Shown here piece by piece: positions 25,279-32,806 of a stretch of DNA of 42,309 bases (within the stretch, counting starts at the first letter, position 1; each line of letters starts with the position of its first letter). Below the pieces are notes generated by a model. That model saw only the letters and a program-made list of their open reading frames with translations, did not search any database and was not told the DNA's origin. Source of the DNA: Bryobacterales bacterium (lineage in GTDB: Bacteria > Acidobacteriota > Terriglobia > Bryobacterales > Bryobacteraceae); contig JADZCM010000026.1 of the NCBI GenBank assembly GCA_020851555.1, forward strand, positions 1 to 42,309, read 5' to 3'. A program made the translations under genes and the position numbers.

Positions 25279-26160
25279 CTACCCCTTTCTTCCCGCCAGG
25301 AGCTTGCGGAGGTTCGTATACGACCTCTCGACCGACTCCAGCGGCGTCGTGGGATAGCTTTCCTGCTCGACGATGTACCACTGAGTGCCGCCCACGGTCT
25401 CGGCGGCGTCGAAGACATCTTGCCACTTCATCTCGCCTTCGCCCAGCAGGACGCCCTTTCTGCCGGCCGCCCAATCGTTCATGTGCATGGTCAAGGTACG
25501 GCCCGGGTAGCGCTTGATGTAAGCGACGGGGTCCAGGCCGGCGGCGGGCCAGGCCGCCAGGTGGAGCTGCTGGGCGATCTCCTGGCTGGTGTTGTCGAAA
25601 ATCAGCTCCCAGGGAAGGCTGCCATCCTCCAGCTTCCGCAGCTCGACCGCGTGATTGTGCAGGCCCAGCCGGATGCCGTAAGGCTTGAGCTTGCCGGCGA
25701 GTTCATTCAGGATCTTGGCGGCGTCCAGCCAGTACTGCGGTGTCTTGCCGTCTCCTTTGAAACCGGTCAGATCGGAGAGTGTCGCCAGCTTGTTGTCCAG
25801 GGTCTGGTAGAGCTCGATGGTGCGCTGGAACTGGTCGCCCTGGAGCGCGTCCGCATGGATGTGATCGCTGCAAGTCCTCAGCCCCACGTCATCCAACATT
25901 TTGCGAAGTTCCTTCGGCGTGCGGTCGAAGTAGCCGCCCCAACCGAACCACTCGACGCCCTGGAACCCCATCTTCGCGATGGCAGCCAGGGTGCCGGGGA
26001 GGTCGCCTTTGCCCGGAGTCTTCGAGCGGAAGCCGAGATCGTCGCGCAGCGAGTAGAGCTGGAGCGCAATCGGGATCCTGGATGCGGCACCGGAAACCGC
26101 GGCGGCGCACGCAGCGCCGCCGAGGAAAGAGAATTGCCGTCTGGTCATGTCAGTTGGCAT
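25279..26160 (-). CDS. Tat-exported sugar-phosphate isomerase/epimerase (TIM barrel)
   Basis: A 293-residue xylose-isomerase-like TIM-barrel protein (AP-endonuclease-2 superfamily). The Tat-like signal is TRRQFSFLGGAACAAA. Domain landmarks are IPIALQLYSLRDDL, MGFQGVEWFGWGGYFDRTP, CSDHIHAD, LGLHNHAVEL and TLTMHMNDWAAG, ending with WYIVEQESY; the Glu and His residues in these strands are the usual metal ligands. AGGAGG stands nine bases before the ATG. Together with the Gfo/Idh protein it suggests extracytoplasmic modification of sugars or inositols, the typical pairing in Acidobacteriota; the substrate is unknown. Confidence 0.88.
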   Translation of the reverse strand: MPTDMTRRQFSFLGGAACAAAVSGAASRIPIALQLYSLRDDLGFRSKTPGKGDLPGTLAAIAKMGFQGVEWFGWGGYFDRTPKELRKMLDDVGLRTCSDHIHADALQGDQFQRTIELYQTLDNKLATLSDLTGFKGDGKTPQYWLDAAKILNELAGKLKPYGIRLGLHNHAVELRKLEDGSLPWELIFDNTSQEIAQQLHLAAWPAAGLDPVAYIKRYPGRTLTMHMNDWAAGRKGVLLGEGEMKWQDVFDAAETVGGTQWYIVEQESYPTTPLESVERSYTNLRKLLAGRKG

Positions 26161-26203
26161 GAGAGTAATCCTCCTGAGGTCTCCTTATGCATACCATAGG
26201 AGG

Positions 26204-26220
26204 CCAGACCACGAGTCTGG
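26204..26220. promoter_or_regulatory. Inverted repeat CCAGAC-N5-GTCTGG
   Basis: A perfect six-base inverted repeat 44 bases upstream of the isomerase ATG, inside the 332-base divergent region 26161-26492. It could be an operator for the isomerase/oxidoreductase operon or a hairpin. A longer-range inverted pair, GGGAGTTC (26226-26233) and GAACTCCC (26281-26288), lies beside it. Confidence 0.35.
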
Positions 26221-26289
26221 AGTCAGGGAGTTCCTAACATGGGCGCGCTAGTTCGGCCAAGCAGCCGTGAGGACGCACCCGAACTCCCA

Positions 26290-26307
26290 GTCAGACTATA
26301 GTCAGAC
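26290..26307. promoter_or_regulatory. Direct repeat GTCAGAC-TATA-GTCAGAC
   Basis: Two identical heptamers with an 11-base period, one helical turn, lie between the divergent isomerase and deoC genes and about 30 bases upstream of a TTGACA box. Such spacing suits a dimer bound on one face of DNA, so this is a candidate operator for the sugar locus. Confidence 0.4.
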
Positions 26308-26338
26308 GGCCGTTGCTCGGGCGCGGCCGCGGATCCTG

Positions 26339-26368
26339 TTGACAGATCGGGAGTGGTTCGGCGATAAA
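26339..26368 (+). promoter_or_regulatory. Putative promoter of deoC
   Basis: TTGACA (26339-26344) is followed after an 18-base spacer by GATAAA (26363-26368). A ribosome-binding site (GGGAGG at 26476-26481) and the deoC ATG at 26493 lie downstream, giving a leader of about 115 bases. The -10 match is weak. The leader shows no obvious riboswitch. Confidence 0.4.
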
Positions 26369-26492
26369 AAGGCATAGCCAAGTGGCCGCCTCTCTCTCAG
26401 GCGAGCGGGTCTCGAACCGGCCCGGCGCCATCCAGCCGCCGCGTTCCTCGCGAGGCGGGTTCCTGCGGCCAGAAAGGGAGGATCTATAAAGG

Positions 26493-27176
26493 ATGGAATA
26501 CACTTACACCGACATCGCCAAGATGATCGACCATTCGCTGCTCAGTCCTTCGCTTACCGATGAGGAGATGGAAAGCGGCTGCCGGCTGGCGGTCTCCTAC
26601 GACGTCGCCTCGGCCTGCGTCAAGCCGTACTTCCTGAAGCGGTGCGCGGAGCTGCTGGCCGCCGGCAACGTGCAGCCCAGCACCGTCATAGGCTTCCCCC
26701 ACGGCGGCCACCTGACCTCGATCAAGGTCGCGGAGGCGCAGCAGGCAATACGCGACGGCGGAACTGAGCTGGACATGGTGGCGAACATCGGCAAGGTGCT
26801 GAGCGAGGATTGGGCCTTCGTCCGGGACGACATACGGGCGGTCGTTGAAGCCACGCACGCGGGCGGCGGCATAGTGAAGGTCATTTTCGAGAACTGCTAC
26901 TTGCAGGACAGGCACAAGATACGGTTGTGTGAGATCTGCGCCGAAGCCGGGGCGGATTTCGTGAAGACATCGACGGGGTACGCCAGTGGCGGCGCGACTC
27001 TGGACGACCTGAAGTTGATGCGCAGGCATTCGCCGCCGCACGTTCGGGTGAAGGCGGCCGGCGGGATACGGACGCTGGATGCGCTGCTGGAGGTCCGGGC
27101 CATCGGGGTCGCCCGATCCGGCGCTACGCGCACCGCGGAGATGCTGGACGAATGCCGGAGACGGCTGGGCATTTAG
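26493..27176 (+). CDS. deoC: Deoxyribose-phosphate aldolase
   Basis: A 227-residue class I aldolase that splits 2-deoxyribose-5-phosphate into glyceraldehyde-3-phosphate and acetaldehyde. The Schiff-base Lys158 lies in ADFVKTSTGYASGGAT; Asp94 (TELDMVANIG) and Lys187 (VRVKAAGGIR) complete the catalytic set. N-terminal IDHSLLSPSLT is the usual DeoC start, with S in place of the more common IDHT. GGGAGG lies 11 bases before the ATG. It begins the rightward arm of the sugar locus; the DUF1080 gene follows 77 bases after. Confidence 0.94.
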   Translation: MEYTYTDIAKMIDHSLLSPSLTDEEMESGCRLAVSYDVASACVKPYFLKRCAELLAAGNVQPSTVIGFPHGGHLTSIKVAEAQQAIRDGGTELDMVANIGKVLSEDWAFVRDDIRAVVEATHAGGGIVKVIFENCYLQDRHKIRLCEICAEAGADFVKTSTGYASGGATLDDLKLMRRHSPPHVRVKAAGGIRTLDALLEVRAIGVARSGATRTAEMLDECRRRLGI

Positions 27177-27253
27177 AAGGGAGCCGCCAGGCGCGGGACC
27201 GGCGGTCTCGGCCTGAGGCGGCGCAGGAGAAAAAAGAAACAGGGAGCACGACG

Positions 27254-28300
27254 ATGAAGAGAACCTGGATGGTGCTGGCGGCCGCGGGGGTGGCGCTGAT
27301 CCCCGCGCTCTCGCAGAGGGCGGCAAATCCGTTCCTGGGCCGGTGGGACATGACTGCCGGCACGGGCAGCGAGACGTTCCCGAGTTGGATGGAAGTCGTA
27401 GAGAAAGACGGTGAGCTTCAGGCGCGGGTGCAAGGCCGCACCGACAACGTCAAACCGGCGGTTTCGGTCAAGCGGGAGGGCGCGCGCCTGACCGTGGTCG
27501 TCACGGCGGCGGTTGAGGCGCGTCCCGCGGCCGGAAACCGTCCCGCCGCCTCCGCGCGGCCCGCGCTGGTGTGGGAACTGGCGGAGAAAGGTGGACGCCT
27601 CACCGGCACCCAAACGCACGGAGAAGAAAAGTGGCCGCTGACGGGCGTTCGCGCACCGGCGTTGCAGCGCGCGGCGCCGGCCGCGTGGGGTCCCCCCGAG
27701 CCTCTGTTCAACGGCAAGGACCTCACCGGCTGGGTGGCGATGACCAAGACCCCGCACCTGCCGGGAATCGTCGCCAGCCATTGGGTCGCCAAGGACGGAG
27801 AACTGCTCAAGGAGGCCCCGGGCGCCAACCTGCGGACAACCAGAACGTTCGACGATTTCAAGCTCCACGTCGAGTACAACTGCCCGGCTGGGGCGAACAG
27901 CGGGATCTACCTGCGCGGCCGCTATGAGCTTCAGGTCGGGCCGCCGCCCCCGCCGGCGCCTGCCGGCCAGGGGACGGGCGGTTCGGCGCGCGCGGGCGGT
28001 CCCTCCGGCCCTCCCGCCAGGAACCCTTTCCTGGGCGTCGGCTGTATTTTCGGCATGCTGGGGCCCTCGACGCCGCCGCCCTTCAGGCCTGACTGGCAGA
28101 CTTACGACGTAACGCTGGTCGGACGGCGCGTAACGGTGGTGTTCAACGGCGTCACCACGATCGACAACCAGGACATCCCCGGGATTACGGGCGGCGCGCT
28201 CGACAGCAATGAAGGCGAGCCCGGGCCCATCTACCTACAGGGCGATCATCCCGGCTCCATACGTTACCGGAACATGACGATCTCGCTGCCCAGGCGCTGA
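27254..28300 (+). CDS. Exported DUF1080 protein (3-keto-disaccharide hydrolase-like)
   Basis: A 348-residue protein with a signal peptide (about 1-20, MKRTWMVLAAAGVALIPALS). Residues about 25-130 form a small beta-rich region (NPFLGRWDMTAG). The DUF1080/LamG-like domain follows (about 145-348) with LFNGKDLTGWV, FDDFKLHVEYNCPAGANSGIYLRGRYELQV and PIYLQGDHPGSIRYRNM. DUF1080 proteins include periplasmic 3-keto-glycoside hydrolases that work with Gfo/Idh-type dehydrogenases, a match to the neighbouring genes. A Pro/Gly-rich insert (about 225-255) interrupts the domain. The ATG is set by AGGGAG eight bases upstream; a frame open from 27152 would overlap deoC and lacks a signal peptide. Confidence 0.85.
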   Translation: MKRTWMVLAAAGVALIPALSQRAANPFLGRWDMTAGTGSETFPSWMEVVEKDGELQARVQGRTDNVKPAVSVKREGARLTVVVTAAVEARPAAGNRPAASARPALVWELAEKGGRLTGTQTHGEEKWPLTGVRAPALQRAAPAAWGPPEPLFNGKDLTGWVAMTKTPHLPGIVASHWVAKDGELLKEAPGANLRTTRTFDDFKLHVEYNCPAGANSGIYLRGRYELQVGPPPPPAPAGQGTGGSARAGGPSGPPARNPFLGVGCIFGMLGPSTPPPFRPDWQTYDVTLVGRRVTVVFNGVTTIDNQDIPGITGGALDSNEGEPGPIYLQGDHPGSIRYRNMTISLPRR

Positions 28301-28325
28301 AACGCCGCGGTAAGGAGCCGGCGCC

Positions 28326-29057
28326 TCAGCTCATGTACCAGCCGCCGTTCACGTGGATGGTCTGGCCGGTGATGTAGCCGTTGCGGACGAGCATGAGCAC
28401 GGCGTCCGCCACTTCGTCAGGCTGGCCGAACCGGCCGGCGGGAATGATATCGGCGCGCGCGTTGGGGTTGGCTTTCACCATCTCGGTTTCGATGAGCGCG
28501 GGCGAGACGGAGTTGACCGCGATCCCTTCCTTTACCAGCGCCCGCGCGTAGAAGTGCGCCATTCCGATCATTCCAGCCTTTGAAGCGGCGTAGTGCGGCC
28601 CCACCACCCCTCCCAGGTGGGCCGCCACCGAGGAGATCATGACGATGCGCCCCCAGCCCTGCCGGCGCATCCCGGCCAGCACCGCCTGCGTGACCAGGAA
28701 CGCGGACTTGAGGTTCGCGCCGACAGTCTCATCCCAGTCCTGCTCGGTGATCTCCGCCAGGGGTTGAACGCGCGAAATGCCGGCATTGTTCACCAGGATC
28801 GAAGGAGCGCCCAGCTCGGAAGTCGTGGTCCCGGCCAGCCGCAGGACATCTCCGGCACTCCGGACATCCGCCTGGATGGCCACGGCTTTCACCCCGAGCG
28901 CGCGAACTCCGGCAGCGGCCTCCTCGGCTTCCGCCCGGCGGTTCAGGTAATTCACCGCGACCGCACAGCCCGCCTCACCGAGCCGGAGCGCGACAGCGCG
29001 GCCGATGCCCCGGCTGGCGCCAGTGACCAGCGCTACTCGTCCTTCCAGTTCGCTCAT
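28326..29057 (-). CDS. Short-chain dehydrogenase/reductase (FabG-like)
   Basis: A 243-residue classical SDR. It has the cofactor motif TGASRGIG, LVNNAGIS, and the catalytic Ser in MISSVAA with Y-A-A-S-K as the Tyr-x-x-x-Lys pair. The ending GYITGQTIHVNGGWYMS is typical of FabG 3-oxoacyl-ACP reductases. NADPH preference is suggested by the Arg after the Gly motif. It may act in fatty-acid or secondary ketone reduction; it is not next to the acpP-fabF genes, so the true substrate is open. It is divergent from the Memo gene with 106 bases between, and the start codon follows a TATCAT box by seven bases. Confidence 0.85.
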   Translation of the reverse strand: MSELEGRVALVTGASRGIGRAVALRLGEAGCAVAVNYLNRRAEAEEAAAGVRALGVKAVAIQADVRSAGDVLRLAGTTTSELGAPSILVNNAGISRVQPLAEITEQDWDETVGANLKSAFLVTQAVLAGMRRQGWGRIVMISSVAAHLGGVVGPHYAASKAGMIGMAHFYARALVKEGIAVNSVSPALIETEMVKANPNARADIIPAGRFGQPDEVADAVLMLVRNGYITGQTIHVNGGWYMS

Positions 29058-29064
29058 AGTGCGG

Positions 29065-29070
29065 ATGATA
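29065..29070 (-). promoter_or_regulatory. Putative -10 of the SDR gene (TATCAT)
   Basis: On the minus strand TATCAT stands seven bases before the ATG at 29057, with CCGCACT between and no Shine-Dalgarno sequence, so the mRNA may start at or beside the start codon. Confidence 0.4.
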
Positions 29071-29148
29071 GCATCCGGTTCGCCGCCGCCGGAATGGGAT
29101 GCACCCGCCTCGCAGGGACACGCCCGGAAGTGCGCGGTCCCGCCCCGC

Positions 29149-29154
29149 TATGAT
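29149..29154 (+). promoter_or_regulatory. Putative -10 of the Memo-like gene (TATGAT)
   Basis: TATGAT stands nine bases before the ATG at 29164. The nine bases between include GGAAGG, so either a very short leader or a ribosome-binding site without this promoter is possible. Confidence 0.35.
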
Positions 29155-29163
29155 GGAAGGTCG

Positions 29164-30432
29164 ATGGCCGAAAAACTGCCGCGTCTGCGAATGAACCTGG
29201 AATTTCAGCCGTCTCCCTTCCGGGACAGGCCGGGGCTCCTGATCCGCGATTTGCGGGGCTACTCGGACACGCACGTCATCGTTCCACCCGCCCTGGTGGG
29301 CTGCCTTCAATTGCTGGACGGCTACGGCACCGACCTTGACCTGCGCCAGGAATTGGTCCGGCTCACCGGGAGTCTCGAGGTCGGTGAGATTGGCCGCCAT
29401 TTCCTGGAATCCCTGAGCCAGGCGGGGCTGCTGGAGGATGAGACGTACGCCCGGATGCGAGACGCGAAGCACCGCGCCTTCGCAGAGTCGCCCGTGCGGC
29501 GGGCCGTACACGCCGGCCTCACCTACCCGGGCGAAGCGGATGCGCTGCGGGACGGCCTCGCCGAGATACTGAATCATGAGCCCGCCCCGGCGCCGCGTCA
29601 GGATCTGGTGGGAATCGCTGCGCCACACGTCAGCATCGAGGGCGGCCGCGCCTGCTACCGGTCCGCGTACCGGCTTCTCTCGCCCGAACTGGCAAACCGC
29701 ACCTTCGTCGTTCTCGGCACGTCTCACCACGGTGCGCCCGACAGATTCGGCCTCACCCGCAAACCGTTCAGCACGCCGCTCGGCGAGACGGTGACGGCGG
29801 CCAGGCTGGTGGACGAGCTTGTCGAGAAAGCCGCCGCCGCCCTGGATCCGGAAGACTACTGCCACTCCATCGAACACTCCATCGAGTTCCAGGTGCTGTT
29901 TCTGCAACACCTTTTCGGCCCGGCCGTGCGGCTGCTGCCCATCCTGTGCGGGGCCTATGTGCGGAGCTTCACCGAAGGCGGAAAGCCCGAGGCCGATCCG
30001 GCTGTCGATGCTTTTCTGGCAGCGCTCCGGGAGATCGCGGAGAGGGAGGGCGAGCGTCTGTTCTGGGTGCTGGGAGTGGACCTGGCGCACGTCGGCCGGC
30101 GCTACGGAGATCCGGTCCCGGCCGCCGCCGCCCGCGGCGTGATGCTGGATGTGGCCAAGCGGGACCGCTCCAGGCTGGAACTCGCCGTGTCCGGGGACGC
30201 GGACGGTTTCTGGGAATCGGTCTGCCGGAACCGGGATCCGCTGCACTGGTGCGGCTCCTCCGCCATATACACGTTCCTGAAGGCCCTGCCGGGAGCGCGC
30301 GGCGAGGTGGAGCACTACGACCAGTGGAACATCGACGAGGAGAGCGTGGTGAGTTTCGCGGCCCTGAGCTTCAGTTCCGGGCGCCGGCCGGCACCGCCGC
30401 CATCCAGTAGCCCGGCCGGGCCCGGACTTTGA
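29164..30432 (+). CDS. amrB: Memo-family (AmmeMemoRadiSam B) protein with N-terminal PqqD/RRE-like region
   Basis: A 422-residue protein. Residues about 145-400 are a Memo domain with putative metal or catalytic residues His155 (IAAPHVSIEGG), His188/His189 (LGTSHHG), the EHSIEFQ motif near 237-243, D-L-A-H (306-309) and Cys363 (HWCGSS). Residues about 20-95 form a separate module: GLLIRDLRGYSDTHVIVPP, then LLDGYGTDLDLRQEL and FLESLSQAGLLED, resembling the winged-helix PqqD/RiPP-recognition fold. The start at 29164 is chosen by GGAAGG upstream; upstream codons overlap the SDR promoter and look non-coding. AmmeMemoRadiSam proteins usually sit with a radical SAM partner, absent here. The function is unsettled. 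Confidence 0.82.
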   Translation: MAEKLPRLRMNLEFQPSPFRDRPGLLIRDLRGYSDTHVIVPPALVGCLQLLDGYGTDLDLRQELVRLTGSLEVGEIGRHFLESLSQAGLLEDETYARMRDAKHRAFAESPVRRAVHAGLTYPGEADALRDGLAEILNHEPAPAPRQDLVGIAAPHVSIEGGRACYRSAYRLLSPELANRTFVVLGTSHHGAPDRFGLTRKPFSTPLGETVTAARLVDELVEKAAAALDPEDYCHSIEHSIEFQVLFLQHLFGPAVRLLPILCGAYVRSFTEGGKPEADPAVDAFLAALREIAEREGERLFWVLGVDLAHVGRRYGDPVPAAAARGVMLDVAKRDRSRLELAVSGDADGFWESVCRNRDPLHWCGSSAIYTFLKALPGARGEVEHYDQWNIDEESVVSFAALSFSSGRRPAPPPSSSPAGPGL

Positions 30433-31474
30433 CGTCGCGGCGCGGCCTGCCGGTTCGATCCAGAACCTCGACGCGGATGTCGTGCCAGCCGGCCTCCATC
30501 TTGTTGTTCGGGTTGTAGGTGAGCAGGTACTGGCTGTGCAGTTCCTGCCCGATGTCGCTGACCGCCCGCTCCAGGTCACGCTGGCTGATGAAGGCGTACT
30601 CCCGCCCGCCGGTGTACTCCGTGAAGAGTTCCGCGGGGTTGTCAACAAAGATCGCCTTCACCTGCTTGAACACCTCGATGATGACGGGCAGCAGGCTGGC
30701 GGAATTCGCGGCGCCGGCCACGGACATGCTGCGCGTGGCCTCGGGCGTAGGCGCCACGTTGGGCGGCAGCGGGCGCGCGCCCGCGGGATACGGATCCGGC
30801 CGGGGAGGCTGAGGCTTCGCCGTGAGCGTGGTCACCAGGCGGTTGACGTTCACCGTGTAGGTCAGGATGTTGTTGAACTGCTGCTGAAGCAGCGCGTCGC
30901 GCGCGCGGTTCTCGCTGCCCCGGTCGCGTGTCTCGCCGATGAGCAGCAGGATGCGGCGCCGGTTTCCGGGACGCCGTCCCAGCATCCGGGCGCCTTCCAT
31001 GGCGGCGTCGATCATGGCGTTCGACGTGCTGCCCTGCTTCAACTTCGTGAACGCCTTTGAGATCAGGTCCGCGTCAGTGGTGAAGTCCTGAAGAACCTGC
31101 ACCCGGTGGTCGTAACATAGAACCGCCACCTCGCCTTGCTCGCCGGTAACCAGGCCTTGAAACAGCGAGCCGATCTTCTGGAGTTTCGGCAGGACCTTCT
31201 CCATGTCCCAGTTGGCCTGCACCGCCACAACCAGGGAAATGGGGATGTAGGTGACATCCACCTTGACGTCCTGCGCCGTCTCGTTGTCGTACAGCCGGAA
31301 TGCGCTCGGGTCCAGTCCGGAAACGAAGTTCCCCTCCCGGTCGGTAACCGTGACGGGCGCCTCGACTATGTTCACCGTCGCCCGGAAAACCTGGCCCGGG
31401 ACATCCTCCTGCTGGGCGAACAAGCCCAGCGCCGCGAGTCCTGCGAGCAGTGTTCTCACGCCAGATGCTCTCAT
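30371..31474 (-). CDS. Exported VWFA-related protein, acidobacterial type
   Basis: About 367 residues from ATG 31474, giving a signal peptide (MRASGVRTLLAGLAALGLFAQ). An Ig-like beta start (FRATVNIVEAPVTVTDREGN, FVSGLDPSAFRLYDNE) precedes a von Willebrand A-like domain with NRRRILLLIGETRDRGSE and ILTYTVNVNRL, and the end has LHSQYLLTYNPNNKMEAGWHDIRVEV. This is the pattern of the VWFA-related family common in Acidobacteriota. The metal-binding DxSxS of typical VWA domains is degenerate (VVAVQANWDM), so ion-dependent ligand binding is doubtful. A longer frame reaches 31552 but lacks a signal. Its last 62 bases overlap the end of the Memo gene on the opposite strand. Confidence 0.83.
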   Translation of the reverse strand: MRASGVRTLLAGLAALGLFAQQEDVPGQVFRATVNIVEAPVTVTDREGNFVSGLDPSAFRLYDNETAQDVKVDVTYIPISLVVAVQANWDMEKVLPKLQKIGSLFQGLVTGEQGEVAVLCYDHRVQVLQDFTTDADLISKAFTKLKQGSTSNAMIDAAMEGARMLGRRPGNRRRILLLIGETRDRGSENRARDALLQQQFNNILTYTVNVNRLVTTLTAKPQPPRPDPYPAGARPLPPNVAPTPEATRSMSVAGAANSASLLPVIIEVFKQVKAIFVDNPAELFTEYTGGREYAFISQRDLERAVSDIGQELHSQYLLTYNPNNKMEAGWHDIRVEVLDRTGRPRRDVKVRARPGYWMAAVPAGARN

Positions 31475-31654
31475 GCCACGGGACGCTTGCCGCTCTCTTG
31501 CCGTTACGTGCTTCTTCTTCCACCATAGCACCGCGGCCCGGCTGCTGAGCACGCTGCCTGTCCCGCCGGCGCCCGCGGCGGCGCGGTACTAGAACCTGGT
31601 CATGGGACTTTCGCTTCCCGTTTGGTATTGGCTAAAGGCCCGTGACGTGGTTAT

Positions 31655-31987
31655 ATGACAATCATGGGAGCGGAGTTTGAGCGTCGGAGCTCGAGACGGT
31701 ACTCGATTGAGCGTAACCTTCAGTACCGGATGCGTGGCGTCCGGCCTGCGTTGACAGGCGCCGGCGTGACCATCAACATGAGCAGCAACGGTGTGCTGTT
31801 CCGGGTAGAGCAGCCCCTGCTGGTCGGCAAGCCCATCCACGTGGAGGTCAGTTGGCCCGTCCCGCTGAACGATACGCGCCCGCTGAAGTTCGTGGCTCGC
31901 GGGCGGGTGGTGCGGAGTGACGCCCGGTTTGCCGCGATGCGCATTGACAGTTGGGAGTTTCGCACGCAGGGCACGGCCGCGGCGTAG
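31655..31987 (+). CDS. PilZ-domain protein
   Basis: A 110-residue single-domain PilZ protein, a cyclic-di-GMP receptor type. The N-terminal RRSSRRY gives the arginine motif and INMSSNGVLFR the (D/N)-x-S-x-x-G motif, followed by the beta-barrel strands KPIHVEVSWPV and LKFVARGRVVR. The start could be 31655 or 31664; the latter leaves TTATAT seven bases upstream, with TGG just before it as an extended -10, so a leaderless start at 31664 is attractive. The 180 bases upstream, to the VWFA gene start, hold only this promoter. The output partner is unknown. Confidence 0.82.
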   Translation: MTIMGAEFERRSSRRYSIERNLQYRMRGVRPALTGAGVTINMSSNGVLFRVEQPLLVGKPIHVEVSWPVPLNDTRPLKFVARGRVVRSDARFAAMRIDSWEFRTQGTAAA

Positions 31988-32005
31988 GCCGCGGCCCGCA
32001 AGCAG

Positions 32006-32167
32006 CTACCCGCCGAGTTCCGCTTCCGCGAGTTTCTTCTTGTGCTTCGGTTTCTTGCGCCTGGTCTTGGGCTCCATCGCCACGGAGGGAGGCACCGCTC
32101 CTACCCTTTCGCGCGCCAGCCGGCGCACCGACTTGACCCGGTTGTAGCGCCGGCGCCGTTGAGCCAT
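32006..32167 (-). CDS. 53-residue very basic small protein
   Basis: A small gene: ATG at 32167, TAG at 32006. The protein begins MAQRRRRYNRVKSVRRLARE, has a central Val/Pro-rich turn and a second basic block KTRRKKPKHKKKL, then an acidic-to-neutral end (AEAELGG). About 40 percent of residues are Arg or Lys. GAGG lies eight bases before the ATG. The strong charge and lack of Cys or a membrane segment point to nucleic-acid or ribosome contact, but no family is recognised. The 114 bases upstream (32168-32281) separate it from the DinB gene and show no other gene. Coding is supported by the ribosome-binding site and composition only. Confidence 0.6.
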   Translation of the reverse strand: MAQRRRRYNRVKSVRRLARERVGAVPPSVAMEPKTRRKKPKHKKKLAEAELGG

Positions 32168-32281
32168 GTAAACAACCTCAATCCAGCGGGCGGCGCGAGC
32201 GCCGGAGCCGGTCTTCCCGGTTCCACGGCGAACTCCCGGACGCCCGGAGCGGCTGGCACAACGCCCGCCACAGCCTGCTCC

Positions 32282-32764
32282 TCATGCGCTCCTGGACTCC
32301 TTGTATGCGGCGCGCACGTTCCGCATCTGCTCCGCATGCTTCTCCGCGTGGCGGGCATAAATCGCCAGCCAGTCCTTCAGGGACATCTCGCCCCGTTCCG
32401 GGTGCAGGCACTTGCGGTCAAAGGCGCTTTCCGGAAGGCTCGACAGGAGTTCATAGCTCCAGGCGCGGATCTGGCGGAACATCTCCAGAGCCGCGGCGGT
32501 CTTCAGGCTGGCGTAGTTAAGATTGCGCCCCCACGCGTCCTGGTCGTAGCCTGCCACCGGCGGTTTCTCCTCGGCGATGATGCGCCGGAACCGGACGGCC
32601 GCCACGATATCGGCGTCCGCCATGTGGCACAGAATCTGCCGGACGCTCCACTTGCCCGGACCGGGGACGAAGTCCAACTCGGCGCCCGCCGCGCCGGTCA
32701 ACGCTGAGGCGATCACTTCCGGCCCTCTGCGGAACCTCTCCAGCAACTCGGCCAATTCACTCAT
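32282..32764 (-). CDS. DinB/YfiT-like four-helix metalloprotein
   Basis: A 160-residue DinB-superfamily protein. The metal-binding histidine triad is His47 (ILCHMADAD), His139 and His143 (YARHAEKHAEQM). KWSVRQILCHMADAD is the usual helix-2 motif. Members include thiol-dependent S-transferases (bacillithiol, mycothiol) and DNA-damage-induced proteins, but the sequence does not say which. It lies 42 bases downstream of lexA on the same strand, so lexA and dinB-like may be co-transcribed and co-regulated by DNA damage (inference). Confidence 0.82.
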   Translation of the reverse strand: MSELAELLERFRRGPEVIASALTGAAGAELDFVPGPGKWSVRQILCHMADADIVAAVRFRRIIAEEKPPVAGYDQDAWGRNLNYASLKTAAALEMFRQIRAWSYELLSSLPESAFDRKCLHPERGEMSLKDWLAIYARHAEKHAEQMRNVRAAYKESRSA

Positions 32765-32806
32765 CCCTGCCTCCTCTCTTGCTATCTTGGCAGATCCCGG
32801 AGGGCC

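Noticed and set aside
26395..26440. tRNA-like T-loop sequence (GGTTCGAGACC on the minus strand)
   Set aside because: The flanking bases do not form a five-pair T-stem, and no anticodon arm or acceptor stem could be drawn.
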